Part shown: positions 9,061 to 17,254 of the stretch, piece by piece | Layout of the letters: each line of letters begins with the position of its first letter | How positions within the stretch are numbered: the stretch's first letter is position 1 | Notes under the pieces: model-generated | The model's database searches: none | The model's input: only the letters and a program-made list of their open reading frames with translations | Told to the model about the DNA's origin: nothing | DNA from: Chrysochromulina tobinii | Lineage: Eukaryota > Haptophyta > Prymnesiales > Chrysochromulinaceae | Direction of reading: 5' to 3' | DNA length: 18,347 nucleotides | NCBI GenBank assembly: GCA_001275005.1 | Contig: JWZX01001024.1 | Coordinates: forward strand, 1-18,347 | Made by a program: the position numbers and the translations under genes

Positions 9061-9821
9061 ATCTCCAGCTGCTGGCGCAGCCACTCGACGCGCTGCGCCT
9101 CCCACCGACGCGCCTTCTCCTGTCGATCCTCCGCAAGCGCCGCCGCCACCGCTTCGGTATCATCCTCGCCGACGACGCCGCCGCCCTCGCCGTCCTCGGC
9201 GCGGTCCTGGGCGCTGCCAGCGTCGCCGGCGTCTGCGTCGCCCGCGTCGCCGCTGTAGCCGCCGCCGCCGCCGCTCTTATCCATGAGGAGTAGCGTCGGA
9301 CCGTCCCACGCGCGCCGCCACTCGCGTCGGTGCTGCAGCCGCTCCTGCATGTCGTAGCGACGCCGGCGCTCCGGATCGCTGAGCACCGAGTATGCCGTCT
9401 GCAGCGCGGTGAAGCGCTCGAGCGCCTCTTGCGGGTCGATGCCGTTGCGGTCCGCCGCGTCCGGGTGGTAGCGCATCGCGAGCAGCCGGTACTGCTTCCG
9501 CAGCTGCGCCTCGGTGAAGTCCCGTGGCACGCCGAGCATCGCGTAATGCGAGGGCGTGAGGTTGACGCGAGCCGCGACGGTGCGCATCACCTCGGTGCCC
9601 GTGCGCGTCGGCCAGCGCATCCGCTCCTGGATGGTGCCAGCCGCGGTGAGGCCCCCTGAGAGAACATGGTCCAGCCCACGAGGTGGCGGATGCAGGATCG
9701 CCACCGGCGTTGTGGGCTTCGACGTGGGTCGGACATCACCGAGCTTCGCCCGTGGCCGGCGCGGGATTGGAGCTACGATGCGCTCCTGGATGCCGCCCGA
9801 AGTACTGAGGTGATGCGACAT
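7498..9821 (-). CDS. J-domain (DnaJ/HSP40-like) co-chaperone with charged coiled-coil region
   Basis: Proposed minus-strand join: 9821..8733, optional 8634..8602, 8521..8213, 8067..7498, giving 655 or 666 residues. The start is the first ATG; upstream in-frame codons lack one. The J-domain spans about residues 92-157 and keeps HPD (119-121), the motif that stimulates HSP70 ATPase. It is followed by an acidic Gly/Asp-rich linker, a run of 13 Gln encoded by pure CAG, and a long Arg/Glu/Gln-rich region likely to form helices or coiled coil. The last exon encodes a roughly 190-residue region I do not recognise. It has only weak UBA-like resemblance near LLELMGRGVSAQEAA. The partner HSP70 and compartment cannot be told. 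Exon joins at 8213/8067 and 8733/8521 are phase 0. Introns carry 10-11 bp repeats. Confidence 0.8.
8068..8212 (-). repeat. J-protein gene 3' intron: two 10-bp minisatellites
   Basis: On the sense (minus) strand the intron starts with a non-consensus GTCTGATGGC donor and ends GCGTGCAG, phase 0. It contains three copies of CTGATGGCCT next to the donor and about six copies of CTGAGTGCGT nearer the acceptor. The units share the CTGA core with repeats in other introns of this window. Retention would extend the frame into non-conserved sequence. Confidence 0.72.
8522..8732 (-). repeat. J-protein gene 5' intron region: 10-11 bp repeats and an internal 53-bp duplication
   Basis: The sense strand begins GTGGAGGAGCG at 8732 and the following exon (from 8521) begins with the same 11 bases; CAGGTGGAGGAGCG (14 bp) is a direct repeat over both splice sites. 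Within the region, TGATTGCATGC-type 11-bp units are repeated about six times (8640-8720), and TTGATTGCG/CTGATTGC variants follow (8541-8590). A perfect 53-bp direct repeat (8572-8624 and 8703-8755) copies the end of exon 1 with its donor site. This divides the region into two introns of 98 and 80 nt if the candidate microexon is used. Confidence 0.72.
8602..8634 (-). other. Candidate in-frame 33-nt microexon of the J-protein gene
   Basis: The sense strand has TAG|CCTCATCAA at its start and GACGTCAG|GTGG at its end. The 33 nt encode PHQIETRVRRQ, which keeps frame whether included or skipped. Its last eight residues repeat the end of exon 1 (VETRVRRQ) with one change, because its 3' part and donor lie in the 53-bp duplication. 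Use of this exon is a prediction; skipping it also gives an open frame. Confidence 0.4.
9021..9060 (-). repeat. CAG trinucleotide run (polyglutamine)
   Basis: Thirteen uninterrupted CAG codons on the minus strand encode a polyglutamine tract in the J-protein, directly after a methionine. The lack of CAA interruptions makes it a likely length-variable locus. Confidence 0.95.
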
Positions 9822-10497
9822 CGCGGAGCGGGGGTCGGCGGCGATGTGGCCTCGACACGGCAAAAAAACTCTCGCGGCTAATTACATCCCTCATCAAGGG
9901 GGCGCAAGCTAGAGCAGGGTCGATCCGCGCCTGCGGCCTGGGTGGTCGGGTTCTTGCCAAAGTCAGGATTCCTAGAGGATACGAATTTTGCACACAGTCG
10001 ACACTGCGTGCGCCACTGACGAGGTCGCGGAGATCACCGCGGATGCGGGGCATGCGGTCGGCCCGGCACCCCGGCCGGCAGCATCCAGCATTCATCCAGC
10101 AATTGGGCCCGCGGGTGGGCCCGATTAGGGCCAATCGGTCCCAAGAAGTGTGCGCAGACAGAAGATTGTTGGATATTGGTGCAGACCAACACGTTCATAT
10201 TTCACACGCGCAGGGGCGCCCCTCGCCTCCAGCCACCGAGAGCGGTGTTTTGCAGTCCCGGTGCATCACGCCCTATGCCCCGCATGTTCTCGTCGTTTAT
10301 CTCGTGACCCATCATCTCTCCACTTACCTCCTCCGCCCGATGGTGAGAGCCAGCGTCACGCACCATGGTAGTGGCGCCAGCTCCTTGACGGCGCGAGCGG
10401 CCATGCGCGTGCGCATGCTCGAGGCCGCAACCTCGCCAACGCTCCTGCCTCACCGGCGGCGCGCTCGCGATGCCGCGTCGGCGCGGCACTGGCCAGC
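9822..10497. other. Intergenic region between J-protein start and phosphate carrier end
   Basis: About 680 bp with no recognisable gene. It should include the J-protein promoter and the carrier's 3' region, both on the minus strand. An imperfect hairpin lies at 10117-10142: arms GGGCCCGATT and AATCGGTCCC pair at 9 of 10 positions around a 6-base loop, and another GGGCCC precedes it at 10105. A CCAAT string sits at the edge of the second arm. Open frames across this gap have no family resemblance and look like chance in GC-rich DNA. Confidence 0.45.
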
Positions 10498-11736
10498 TTA
10501 GTGGTGGCTCGGGTCGTGGAAGTGGAACTTCTTGGCACCGACGGCGTTCATGACGACGTCGAAGACGCCGAACTGGCCGGCGGTGAGGGTGCCGATCATG
10601 ATGCAGCGAGCGGCGAGGCCCGTCGTGCACAGGTTGACCAGGCCGAGCTCGGCCGCGATGTTGCCCATACGCGAGAACATGCCGCCCTTGCCGCCCGCGC
10701 CGCCCTTGTTCATCTTCGAGAGGAGGGTGTCGGCCGGGTGGGAGATAATGGCCGAGACGACGCCCGCGATGACGCCCGACGCCAGGGAGACAGACACCTT
10801 GCCCGACTCGCTGGTCGGCTTGCCAACGACCTCGACAATCTTCTCAGCGGAGAGGCCCTGCACAAGGAACTTGGCCATCGTGTACGGCACCTGCTTGAAG
10901 AGGATGGGGACGAAGCCCGAGTAGAAGGCCGTGACGAAACCCATCTCCGAAGACATGCGCTTCGCAGTCGCCATGAGCGAAGGCGCGTAGTCGGGCTGCG
11001 ACACGAGACGAATGCGGCACGCCTCGTACCTGCGCGTGTAGAAAAGGTCGGGGAGGGGAGATAAGGGGAGATAAGGGGGGCGGCAGGCGGTCGGTTTCAG
11101 AGCGGGGCCAAGCGGGAGGCGTGTGCGCAGCGGCGCGGGCAAAGGGGGCGGGGAGAGGGGGAGGAGGGGGAAGGGGCAAGGGGTGGGGGATGCCCGGCGC
11201 ACGAAGTTCGGGACTTTGTGGGGGAGCGGGGATGGGGCCACTCACGGGCAGAGGAAGATGTCGGCGATGAACTCGGCGATAGCCGCGGACGCGAGGTAGA
11301 TGGAGGTGCGGCTGTTCCACGCCGCCTGCTCGCCCATCGAGCTGCAGAAGTAGATCTTGAAGAACTCCACACCGCCGAACTTGAACCAGCCCTGAATGAA
11401 GTAGCCCTGCGCCGTCGGGCCAAGACCCGTGAGGAGCGCGCCAGCGCCCTCACTGGCGATGATCTGGCGGAAGCCGCCGATGAAGCCCTGGTTGTACTTG
11501 ACCGGGTCAAGCTGGATGCGCGTCTTGACGACGTCGACGGGCGTGAGCGCGCCGTGGGTGATCGAGCAGCAAATGCCGCCGGAGAGTGCACCGGAGAGAT
11601 AGTACTTGACGTCGAAGGGACCCTGGCCCATGATCTTGCCATCGCCGGCCGAGGCCTTCGAGGCGGCCGCCGACGACTTGAGGGCACCGAAGAGGCCAAG
11701 GCCGGAGTTCACACCCGAGAAACCGAAGAGCGGCAT
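10498..11736 (-). CDS. Mitochondrial phosphate carrier (SLC25A3/Mir1-type)
   Basis: Minus-strand join 11736..11246, 11029..10498, giving 340 residues. The intron has a GTGAGT donor and CGCGCAG acceptor in phase 2. The join produces CPYEACRIR (163-171), the phosphate-carrier form of the second carrier signature. The three carrier repeats are visible through PVDVVKTR (66-73), PYEACR (164-169) and HPADTLLSK (261-269). GYFIQGWFKFG (111-121) and QVPYTMAKF (210-218) are strong marks of the phosphate subfamily. The family imports phosphate with protons across the inner mitochondrial membrane for ATP synthesis. The N-terminal 40 residues are Ser/Ala/Gly-rich and may be a short presequence. The length is usual for the family. 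ATG at 11736 is the first good start. Confidence 0.95.
11030..11245 (-). other. Intron of the phosphate carrier gene
   Basis: This 216-bp phase-2 intron has the canonical GTGAGT donor. On the sense strand it is very pyrimidine-rich, with long runs of C and CT. A doubled CTTATCTCCC string lies near 11055-11078. It does not carry the TGAT-type minisatellite. The join is well supported because it recreates the carrier signature. Confidence 0.9.
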
Positions 11737-12275
11737 AACAAAAACTGCACACGGCGCGGGGTGGGGGCAACTGTCATGTTGAGCGGCTTGATCAATCGCC
11801 ACTGGAGGTAACGTTCGGGAGTCAGGCCACGAACACCACAGCGCACGCGTCTACGCCGCCGATGGGCGTCGCGAGCCCTGCGAATGCGCGCTTCATCGCG
11901 CAAGTTCCGTGTATCGCATCGCACCTTTTGCGCTGGTGCGAAGCTGCTGCCACGCAGCGATGAGACCTTTTTTTCACATTCACGATTACGGTCGGATACA
12001 ACGTGGGGAGCCGGAACACGGGACACACGGGTGACACGGGGGAAACTGACACGGGGAAACATGGGCACACGGATCACACAGACGAACCTCACAGCCACGC
12101 ATCCCAACCCACCTATAACGCACCCGCAACGCTTGATTACCGTACGCGGCGTGTGTACGCCTACCGCGGCTCCGCGGGCCGCCGGGAAGAGTTATTTTGT
12201 TAATTATTTTGTGGCGCTGGGCCAAACCCACGCTCCGACCGTACATCGAACCGTACACACATATTTCCATTTTCA
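11737..12275. other. Intergenic region upstream of the phosphate carrier
   Basis: About 540 bp without a recognisable gene, holding the carrier promoter and the 3' flank of the NEPRO-like gene. ACACGGG occurs at 12016, 12025, 12034 and 12049, a small degenerate minisatellite. The stretch near 12190-12215 is AT-rich (TTATTTTGTTAATTATTTTG), unusual for this window and just past the stop of the NEPRO-like gene, so it may serve 3' end formation. No RNA gene was seen. Confidence 0.4.
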
Positions 12276-13547
12276 TCAGAAGAACCAATTAAACATGTGC
12301 TGCTGCAGCAAGGAGCCTCTGGCAAGCAAGTCGCGATACGGCGATCGTGCGAATTCTCCGCTCCGTCGTCGTTTGCGACGCCGATCTAGAGCCGGGTGAT
12401 GTGCTGCTCTTCGTGCCGTCTGCTCCTCGCCGGGCGTCGGCACTCCAGCGCCACTCACCTCTCCCGCAGCCTCGCCTCCGACCTCTCCGGCAGCAGCCTC
12501 TCCAGAAGTATGCGATGCAAGAGGCTCATCGACACCGTCTGACGTGTCGTCCTCTAGAAGAGGTGCAAAAGGCGAAGCGCTCGCATCCCCAGCCTCCAAT
12601 GATGGGGCCTTGTGCGCAGCATGCGGCTCCTCCACAGCGCACATCTCTGCGACATCCTGAGCCTGCTCCGCAGCGGCGGCTTCCACAGCTTCCACAAGAC
12701 TGGTAGCGCTCAGGACGGCGATTGTAGCGGCGGGCGCCTCGGAATGCACCGCACCCAATGCATGCACCGCTCCCAATGCATGCACCGCTCCCAATGCATG
12801 CACCGCTCCCACATGGTCCAGACTCCACTCCAATGCTTCGCCGACATCTTCGTCGTCGTCGTGGCCGACGCCAAGCGCGGTCGGCGCGGTCGGCGCGATC
12901 GGCGCGGGCGGCGCCGTCGGCGCCGTCGGTGCACCCGTGGCTTGCGGAGGTGGCTCGACGGCTGGCACGGCGGATGCACTTGGAGGGCACGCGGGCAGCT
13001 CGACAGGCAACAATGTGGCCGCCGCAACAAACTCCCGAAGTCCCAGGCGGCATGCTGGCAGCTCGGCGGGCGGCGAAGCCGCCACCGCCACAAACTCCCG
13101 AACGAGCAAGTCAGTCGTGGCGTCACTCTTCCGTGCGAGAGCGAGCAGCAAGGGCGGCTCTGGATTCTGCCGCAGGATTCGTCCCGTCGCCCGTGTCGAT
13201 ACATGGGCATGTAGCTGTGCAAGTAATGTAGCCGCTCGACCGATGGACGCTAAGCACGTGAGCGCAAACGGCATAAAGTAGGTCATCGCGAGCTGATGGC
13301 GCAGCAAGGCGAACGGCGCAGGCAGCGCGTGAAGCGCGCGCTCGATGGCGGCGACCGCTGCTTCGGCACCGCCGATCGGTGCGAGCCCCGACGGCTTGCA
13401 GCATGTGTGAGCTTCGACCATTCGTCGGTGCGCCAGCCGCAGCCTCTGAAAGTAAAGTGCGCGGTGGTGCTGCTGACGGCTCACCGTGACCACGCGACCA
13501 AGGAATGCCAGCTCATCCCCGAGCTCAGATGCGTCGCTGGATGGCAT
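12276..13547 (-). CDS. NEPRO/RMP1-like nucleolar protein (putative)
   Basis: A single-exon frame of 423 residues from the first ATG (13547); an upstream TTG is not a likely start. Residues about 15-45 include QHHRALYFQRLRLAHRRM. Residues about 75-112 form a hydrophobic helical pair (PFALLRHQLAMTYFMPFALT). This combination resembles the N-terminal domain of NEPRO and RMP1, proteins tied to RNase MRP/P and the nucleolus. A basic cluster RRRKRRR (389-395) fits a nuclear or nucleolar signal. Between them lies a low-complexity Ala/Pro/Glu-rich middle with two internal tandem duplications. Recognition rests on short motifs, so the name is tentative. The ORF could instead be a lineage-specific protein, but its length and the compact helical start argue for a real gene. 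Confidence 0.6.
   Translation of the reverse strand: MPSSDASELGDELAFLGRVVTVSRQQHHRALYFQRLRLAHRRMVEAHTCCKPSGLAPIGGAEAAVAAIERALHALPAPFALLRHQLAMTYFMPFALTCLASIGRAATLLAQLHAHVSTRATGRILRQNPEPPLLLALARKSDATTDLLVREFVAVAASPPAELPACRLGLREFVAAATLLPVELPACPPSASAVPAVEPPPQATGAPTAPTAPPAPIAPTAPTALGVGHDDDEDVGEALEWSLDHVGAVHALGAVHALGAVHALGAVHSEAPAATIAVLSATSLVEAVEAAAAEQAQDVAEMCAVEEPHAAHKAPSLEAGDASASPFAPLLEDDTSDGVDEPLASHTSGEAAAGEVGGEAAGEVSGAGVPTPGEEQTARRAAHHPALDRRRKRRRSGEFARSPYRDLLARGSLLQQHMFNWFF
12743..12810 (-). repeat. 18-bp in-frame tandem repeat in the NEPRO-like gene
   Basis: Three exact 18-bp units (12757-12810 on the plus strand, AATGCATGCACCGCTCCC) plus a partial variant encode repeated GAVHAL hexapeptides. 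Each unit carries the palindrome ATGCAT. The unit length is a multiple of three, so changes in copy number keep the frame. Confidence 0.9.
12984..13110 (-). repeat. 63-bp tandem duplication in the NEPRO-like gene
   Basis: The protein has two adjacent 21-residue copies, starting REFVAVAASPPAELPAC and REFVAAATLLPVELPAC. The matching DNA string CAAACTCCCGA occurs at 13028 and 13091 on the plus strand, 63 bp apart. The copies have diverged. The outer limits given are approximate. Confidence 0.75.
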
Positions 13548-13794
13548 CGAATGGTCTGCTGAGGGCAAGTGGGGGTGCTCGCATGCAGTGCACCGAGGAT
13601 CGTCAGGAACCCGCCGTCGAGACGGCCCACAAAACGGTTTGCGGACGGTCCTGGCAGTCGACGTCGCTCGGCGGAGTGGCCCGAGCGTTCATACGCGAAC
13701 GCCCCAGGGCGTTCACACTGCATGACACGCGATAGACACAGCCCACTTTCTTCCACACTAAGGCACATGTTTCTCGCGCATTCTCTCCTGTAAT

Positions 13795-15768
13795 TCATCT
13801 GAGACCATCCGTGGACGGGCTCTCAGCACCCCTCCAGACAGGTTTAATTGGTCGACGGGGGCTCAATTCATCCAAACGGCGCCAAACAGACCCGATCGGG
13901 GGTTGGGTCGGCACCTGCTTGACGTCGGCCAGGTTCTGGCCGTTGCGGGCCCACGTGACCCCCGGAGCCTCAGATGCTGATCGACGCAGAGCCTTGGGGC
14001 TCCCCGGAACTTCCCCCTTGGGTATGAACACGGACGTGTGCGCCAGCGCCGGGTACCCAGAGTCTGAGCCCCGGAAGTCGCCGCGCTCGTCCGGCTTGGC
14101 CACCTGTTCCCAATACTCCTTACGCGGGCCCCGAGTGGCGAGGGTATCGAGGATCGACTCGGGCGGCGGCCCTTGCGAGTGCAAGAGCACGCCGTACGGC
14201 CGACCCGCCACGCCCATCTGCGCGCCCGCCTGTATCCGTTGGACAGCCGCCGCTCCGCCCCGCCACGGCCGAGGTGTCCCAACGGCCGGGTCGGTCCGAG
14301 GCGAGGGTCCCCACGCCTGCGGCCCCGCACGGCCACGTGCACGCACGGCGGCGGCGACGGCGCGGGCGCGGGCGCGGTGCGTGGGTGCATGAAGGTCGCC
14401 GCCAGCGCCCATGGCCTCCTCCGCCGAAAGCTCCGCCTCCGCCGTAGCAACTCGCACGTCGCGGACTCGCAGCTCGGGCGGCAGCACACCGGTAAACTTG
14501 GCCAGGTAGTCGGGGAGTCGTTCGTAACCGCCGCCCACGCGCACCGCATGCGCCCCTTTGCCCTTCTCGTCGCTCATGCGCTTGAGCTCGATCAACAGCT
14601 TCACCAGAGAGTCTCGCTCCTCTCTGAGCGCCTCCCACTCCGCCGGCGAGCCCATCGCTGAGGGTAACGGCGCGCCGCCGAGCCGCGGCTGGGCCGCCGG
14701 CCCTTGTGCGAGCTCGCGCGCGTGCTCGCGCAGGCGGCTCGCCTCCTCCTGCGAGCGCGCGCACTCCGCAGCCAGGATCTCCTGGTTCTGCTGCCCTTTG
14801 GCCAGCTCGTCCCGAGTCGCCTCGAGGGACATCGAGAGGGAGAGCGCCAGTCCTCGAGCGTCCTCCGCAGCCTCGTGCGCTGAACGCTCTTTCTCACGCG
14901 CCTCCTCGACGGCCTCGTGCAACTGGCGCAGCTGTGACTCTTGCACGATGCACCGCGCGTCCGCCGCCGCCGCCGCGCGCTGCGCGTGCACCACCGCTTC
15001 CCGCATCTCCGAGAGCTCGAGGGAGGAGATATCCTGCCGACGCGCCGCCGCCTCCGAGGCGGCGGATGCGCGCGCGAGGCTCGAGGCCGCGTAGTCGTCG
15101 CGCCGCCCGATGTCGGCATCGACGGCCACGATGCCAAAGGCCGCCGCGCGCGCCACGGCCTCGGCTTTCACCACCGCCTCGCGCGCGTCTGCGAGCTGCT
15201 TCTCGTAGTGCATGGCGAGCGCGCGCATGGCCCGCACGGCCCAGGTCGGCGGCGCCTGACGACCCGCCGCGTGGTGGATGAGCAGCCGGTCGATGTGCGA
15301 GCTGGCCGCCCCGGAGAGCGCCTCGGTGGCCGCCCCGGAGAGCGCATCGGCCGGCCGCGCCTGGAACGGCGAGGGCGGCCGCGGCGGCCTCGGCGGCGCC
15401 TGCTGCTGCTGCTGCTGCTTCTGCCTTGCGCTAGCAAGGTGTTTCTCGAACTCGATGTTGGCCCTCGAAGCCGATACGGCCGCATAACTCTCCCTCTCCC
15501 TCTCGGTAGCAAGCGCATTCGCGCGCCACTTTTCTGACGGGTCGAGCTCCTCGGCGATCGTGGCGAAGGTTGCCGCCGCCGAGGAGCGGCCGAGGCCGAG
15601 GCCGCCGGGTTGGCCGCCACCGCTTTGGCCGCGTTGCTGGTACGGAGCGTTGTGCAGCGCGGGCTGCGACTGCGAGGGCGCACTGCGCAGTCCGGGTTCG
15701 AGCGGCGGGTCCGCCGGTCGTCGCGCTGCGAGTGAGAGGTGCGGCTGCGAGTGCGAGGTGCGCAGCAT
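13795..15768 (-). CDS. Coiled-coil protein of unknown function
   Basis: One uninterrupted frame of 657 residues starting at ATG 15768. The N-terminal 180 residues are Pro/Ser/Gln-rich and include a run of Gln followed by PPRPPRPPSP. Residues about 185-420 are Ala/Glu/Arg-rich with heptad-like spacing and are predicted to form a long coiled coil. The C-terminal 200 residues are Pro/Arg/Gly-rich and contain repeated VWR motifs (GSVWRRLDE, KPVWRGAE) and several Ser-Pro sites. I do not recognise a family. A cytoskeletal or scaffold role is plausible from the coiled coil but not shown. The long open frame in GC-rich DNA is weak evidence alone; the ordered domain composition makes a real gene likely. 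It is divergent from the COX7C-like gene. Confidence 0.7.
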   Translation of the reverse strand: MLRTSHSQPHLSLAARRPADPPLEPGLRSAPSQSQPALHNAPYQQRGQSGGGQPGGLGLGRSSAAATFATIAEELDPSEKWRANALATERERESYAAVSASRANIEFEKHLASARQKQQQQQQAPPRPPRPPSPFQARPADALSGAATEALSGAASSHIDRLLIHHAAGRQAPPTWAVRAMRALAMHYEKQLADAREAVVKAEAVARAAAFGIVAVDADIGRRDDYAASSLARASAASEAAARRQDISSLELSEMREAVVHAQRAAAAADARCIVQESQLRQLHEAVEEAREKERSAHEAAEDARGLALSLSMSLEATRDELAKGQQNQEILAAECARSQEEASRLREHARELAQGPAAQPRLGGAPLPSAMGSPAEWEALREERDSLVKLLIELKRMSDEKGKGAHAVRVGGGYERLPDYLAKFTGVLPPELRVRDVRVATAEAELSAEEAMGAGGDLHAPTHRARARAVAAAVRARGRAGPQAWGPSPRTDPAVGTPRPWRGGAAAVQRIQAGAQMGVAGRPYGVLLHSQGPPPESILDTLATRGPRKEYWEQVAKPDERGDFRGSDSGYPALAHTSVFIPKGEVPGSPKALRRSASEAPGVTWARNGQNLADVKQVPTQPPIGSVWRRLDELSPRRPIKPVWRGAESPSTDGLR

Positions 15769-16225
15769 TGTGGCCGGTGGGTTGCCGCGACGGTTAGGAG
15801 AGTGTAAAGTACTTCAAACTTCCGAGGATTGCACCTCCCGAGCCTCCCCTGAGGTGTCTTGAATGCCTGACGAGTTTCGTTCCGATTGGGAGGACAATCA
15901 ACCTAAGAAAAGGACCCATGCAGCTCAGGTGTGTTCTTGCTGCCCCTGCTGCGCGCCTCGCGCTCCCTGTCGGGCCTGACGGGCTTGCGTGCGGCCGCTG
16001 TGGAGTGGCGGTGGCCATCAGCTCGTCGGAAGCCCCGCCGCCCACGATCGACACACATGCAGGCGAGCCGCGTGGAAGTCGCCGCCGCTTCTGAAGTGAC
16101 TTCAACAACTGCTCCTCCCAGCCGGAGGCAGCGGCGACAGCTCGCCAGCTCCGCCACGCGCAAAAGTCCTGTGCAAGCACCATGAGCCACGCCGCCGCCC
16201 ACCCAATCGCGCGCTCGTGCCTTGC
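15769..16225. promoter_or_regulatory. Divergent promoter region, coiled-coil gene / COX7C-like gene
   Basis: About 460 bp between two divergent starts. It contains a 58-codon ATG frame at 15917-16093 (MQLRCVLAAPAARLALP...) and another ATG at 16182 on the plus strand. Either might be a 5' exon or upstream ORF of the COX7C-like gene, but neither has recognisable homology. No TATA box was identified. Confidence 0.4.
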
Positions 16226-16483
16226 ATGCTCACAAGCTGCTCGACCGCCCTGGTGCTCAGGTCATCGGCTCTCAAGCTGTCGCAGCGCCTTGCGGCGCGC
16301 GGCTCGGGCGCGGGCATGGGAGGCGGCGGCCACGCCAACAACCCCACCTTCATGTTCCAGGCCGACTGGCAGAAGAACAAGTGGAAGGGCGCTGTCTTCG
16401 TCCTCTCGGTGGTTGGCCTCGGCACCTACCTCCCCTGGTTCTGCCTCTCCTTCGCGCAGCGCAAGGCTGGCGTGTGGAAGTAA
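16226..16483 (+). CDS. Small mitochondrial membrane protein, COX7C-like (putative)
   Basis: Eighty-five residues from ATG 16226. The first 28 residues are rich in Ser, Ala, Leu and Arg without acids (RSSALKLSQRLAARGSG), like a mitochondrial presequence. Then come NPTFMFQADWQKNKWKG (39-55) and a single membrane helix (about 56-76), ending LSFAQRKAGVWK. The order N-P-x-F, N-K-W, helix with G-x-x-x-P-(F/W), Q-x-K resembles cytochrome c oxidase subunit 7C, a nuclear-encoded single-pass subunit of complex IV. The family is small and divergent, so this is a moderate call. Alternatively, an ATG at 16182 could supply another leader if a 44-nt intron (16217-16260, GTGCCT...CTCAG) were removed; that join is also in frame. 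Confidence 0.62.
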   Translation: MLTSCSTALVLRSSALKLSQRLAARGSGAGMGGGGHANNPTFMFQADWQKNKWKGAVFVLSVVGLGTYLPWFCLSFAQRKAGVWK

Positions 16484-16900
16484 GCAGTGCATCCCAATTC
16501 GAGGCGGCTGCGGCGATAGAATGGCGCGGCCGCCGTGTGTCTATTGCCTCGCGGGGACAGGGAGGGCGGGGCCCTGCGACGTGTCCTCAGCGGATCCGGT
16601 AAATGCCAACGCTCGTTTCGGGCGGCCCGGGGGATCGCCACTCCGTACTACAAAGTTCGTTGAGAGGAGCACACTTAATATTACGCATATTAGCATATTA
16701 CGCATAGCCTCACGTGAACTCAATGCTCGCACAACACTAGCCTGCGCACTCCAGTCTTGTGCGATCTTAAACGATTCAGCAGCAGCCCTGGGCGCTGTGG
16801 GGCGCCGTCCCGTCCAGGGACGCCCCGTGCATCCTCGAAGCGGTACTGCATGTCGTGTCCTATGATCACCGGACGAGGGCGCGGCAGTCGTGCGCGACGC
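16484..16900. other. Intergenic region between two convergent genes
   Basis: About 415 bp between the 3' ends of the COX7C-like gene and the 117-residue gene. It includes a short AT-rich stretch with repeated ATTACGCATA/ATTAGCATA strings near 16678-16707, possibly a 3' processing signal. No gene or RNA was recognised. Confidence 0.4.
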
Positions 16901-17254
16901 TCACTGGTACAGCGGGACCTCAGCCTCGAAAAAGTCACTAGTGCGGGTGCGCCCTGTCGGTTCCTGCTTCGGAGGCGAGTAAACGGGCTGCTCAAGCTTG
17001 GCAGCCATGGTGCCCTTCGGAAGCGGCTTGTACTTGAACACCGTCTGGCCCTCGTGGAGCGGGCCCGTGTATACGTGATCGTTGAGAGCGCGGCCGTGCC
17101 AGTCCGTGGCGAGCGGGGCCTTCGAGCGCGGGTCGAGAAGCTGCTGCTGCTCAGCGCCAACCGAGCGCGCGTAGCCGGACTGCTTCGCAGTCACGCCGGA
17201 GATCCACGGCTTCTCCTGTGGCGGGAAGAGCCTGCTTTCGAAGGGGTTGGCCAT
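16901..17254 (-). CDS. 117-residue Pro/Tyr-rich protein, unknown
   Basis: A single-exon frame from ATG 17254 to TGA at 16901. The protein starts MANPFESRLFPPQEKPWIS and is soluble-looking, with no membrane helix or signal peptide. It has spread-out Pro, Tyr, Lys and aromatic residues (VYTGPLHEGQTVFKYKPLPK) and a Gln run (EQQQLL). Such composition is common in small structural proteins that lie along microtubules or in complexes. A flagellar microtubule inner protein is one possibility, but I cannot assign a family. The balanced amino-acid use, unlike the Ala/Arg-rich shadow frames around it, supports a real gene. Confidence 0.65.
   Translation of the reverse strand: MANPFESRLFPPQEKPWISGVTAKQSGYARSVGAEQQQLLDPRSKAPLATDWHGRALNDHVYTGPLHEGQTVFKYKPLPKGTMAAKLEQPVYSPPKQEPTGRTRTSDFFEAEVPLYQ

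Noticed and set aside
8506-9286. Plus-strand frames with CNQHAISMQSA repeats and Ala/Arg-rich tails
   Set aside because: They are antisense to the J-protein gene and arise from the intronic 11-bp repeat and GC-rich codons.
10043-10501. 152-residue plus-strand frame in the gap before the phosphate carrier
   Set aside because: No ordered domain composition, no recognisable motif, and similar frames occur by chance in DNA of this base composition.
13811-15683. Long frames on both strands overlapping the coiled-coil gene
   Set aside because: They are Arg/Ser/Pro-rich shadows of the 657-residue frame, which alone shows heptad-like helical composition and runs uninterrupted from an ATG.
15917-16093. 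58-codon ATG frame upstream of the COX7C-like gene
   Set aside because: It has a hydrophobic-looking start but no recognisable homology and no supported join to the downstream gene; kept only as a note in the promoter region.
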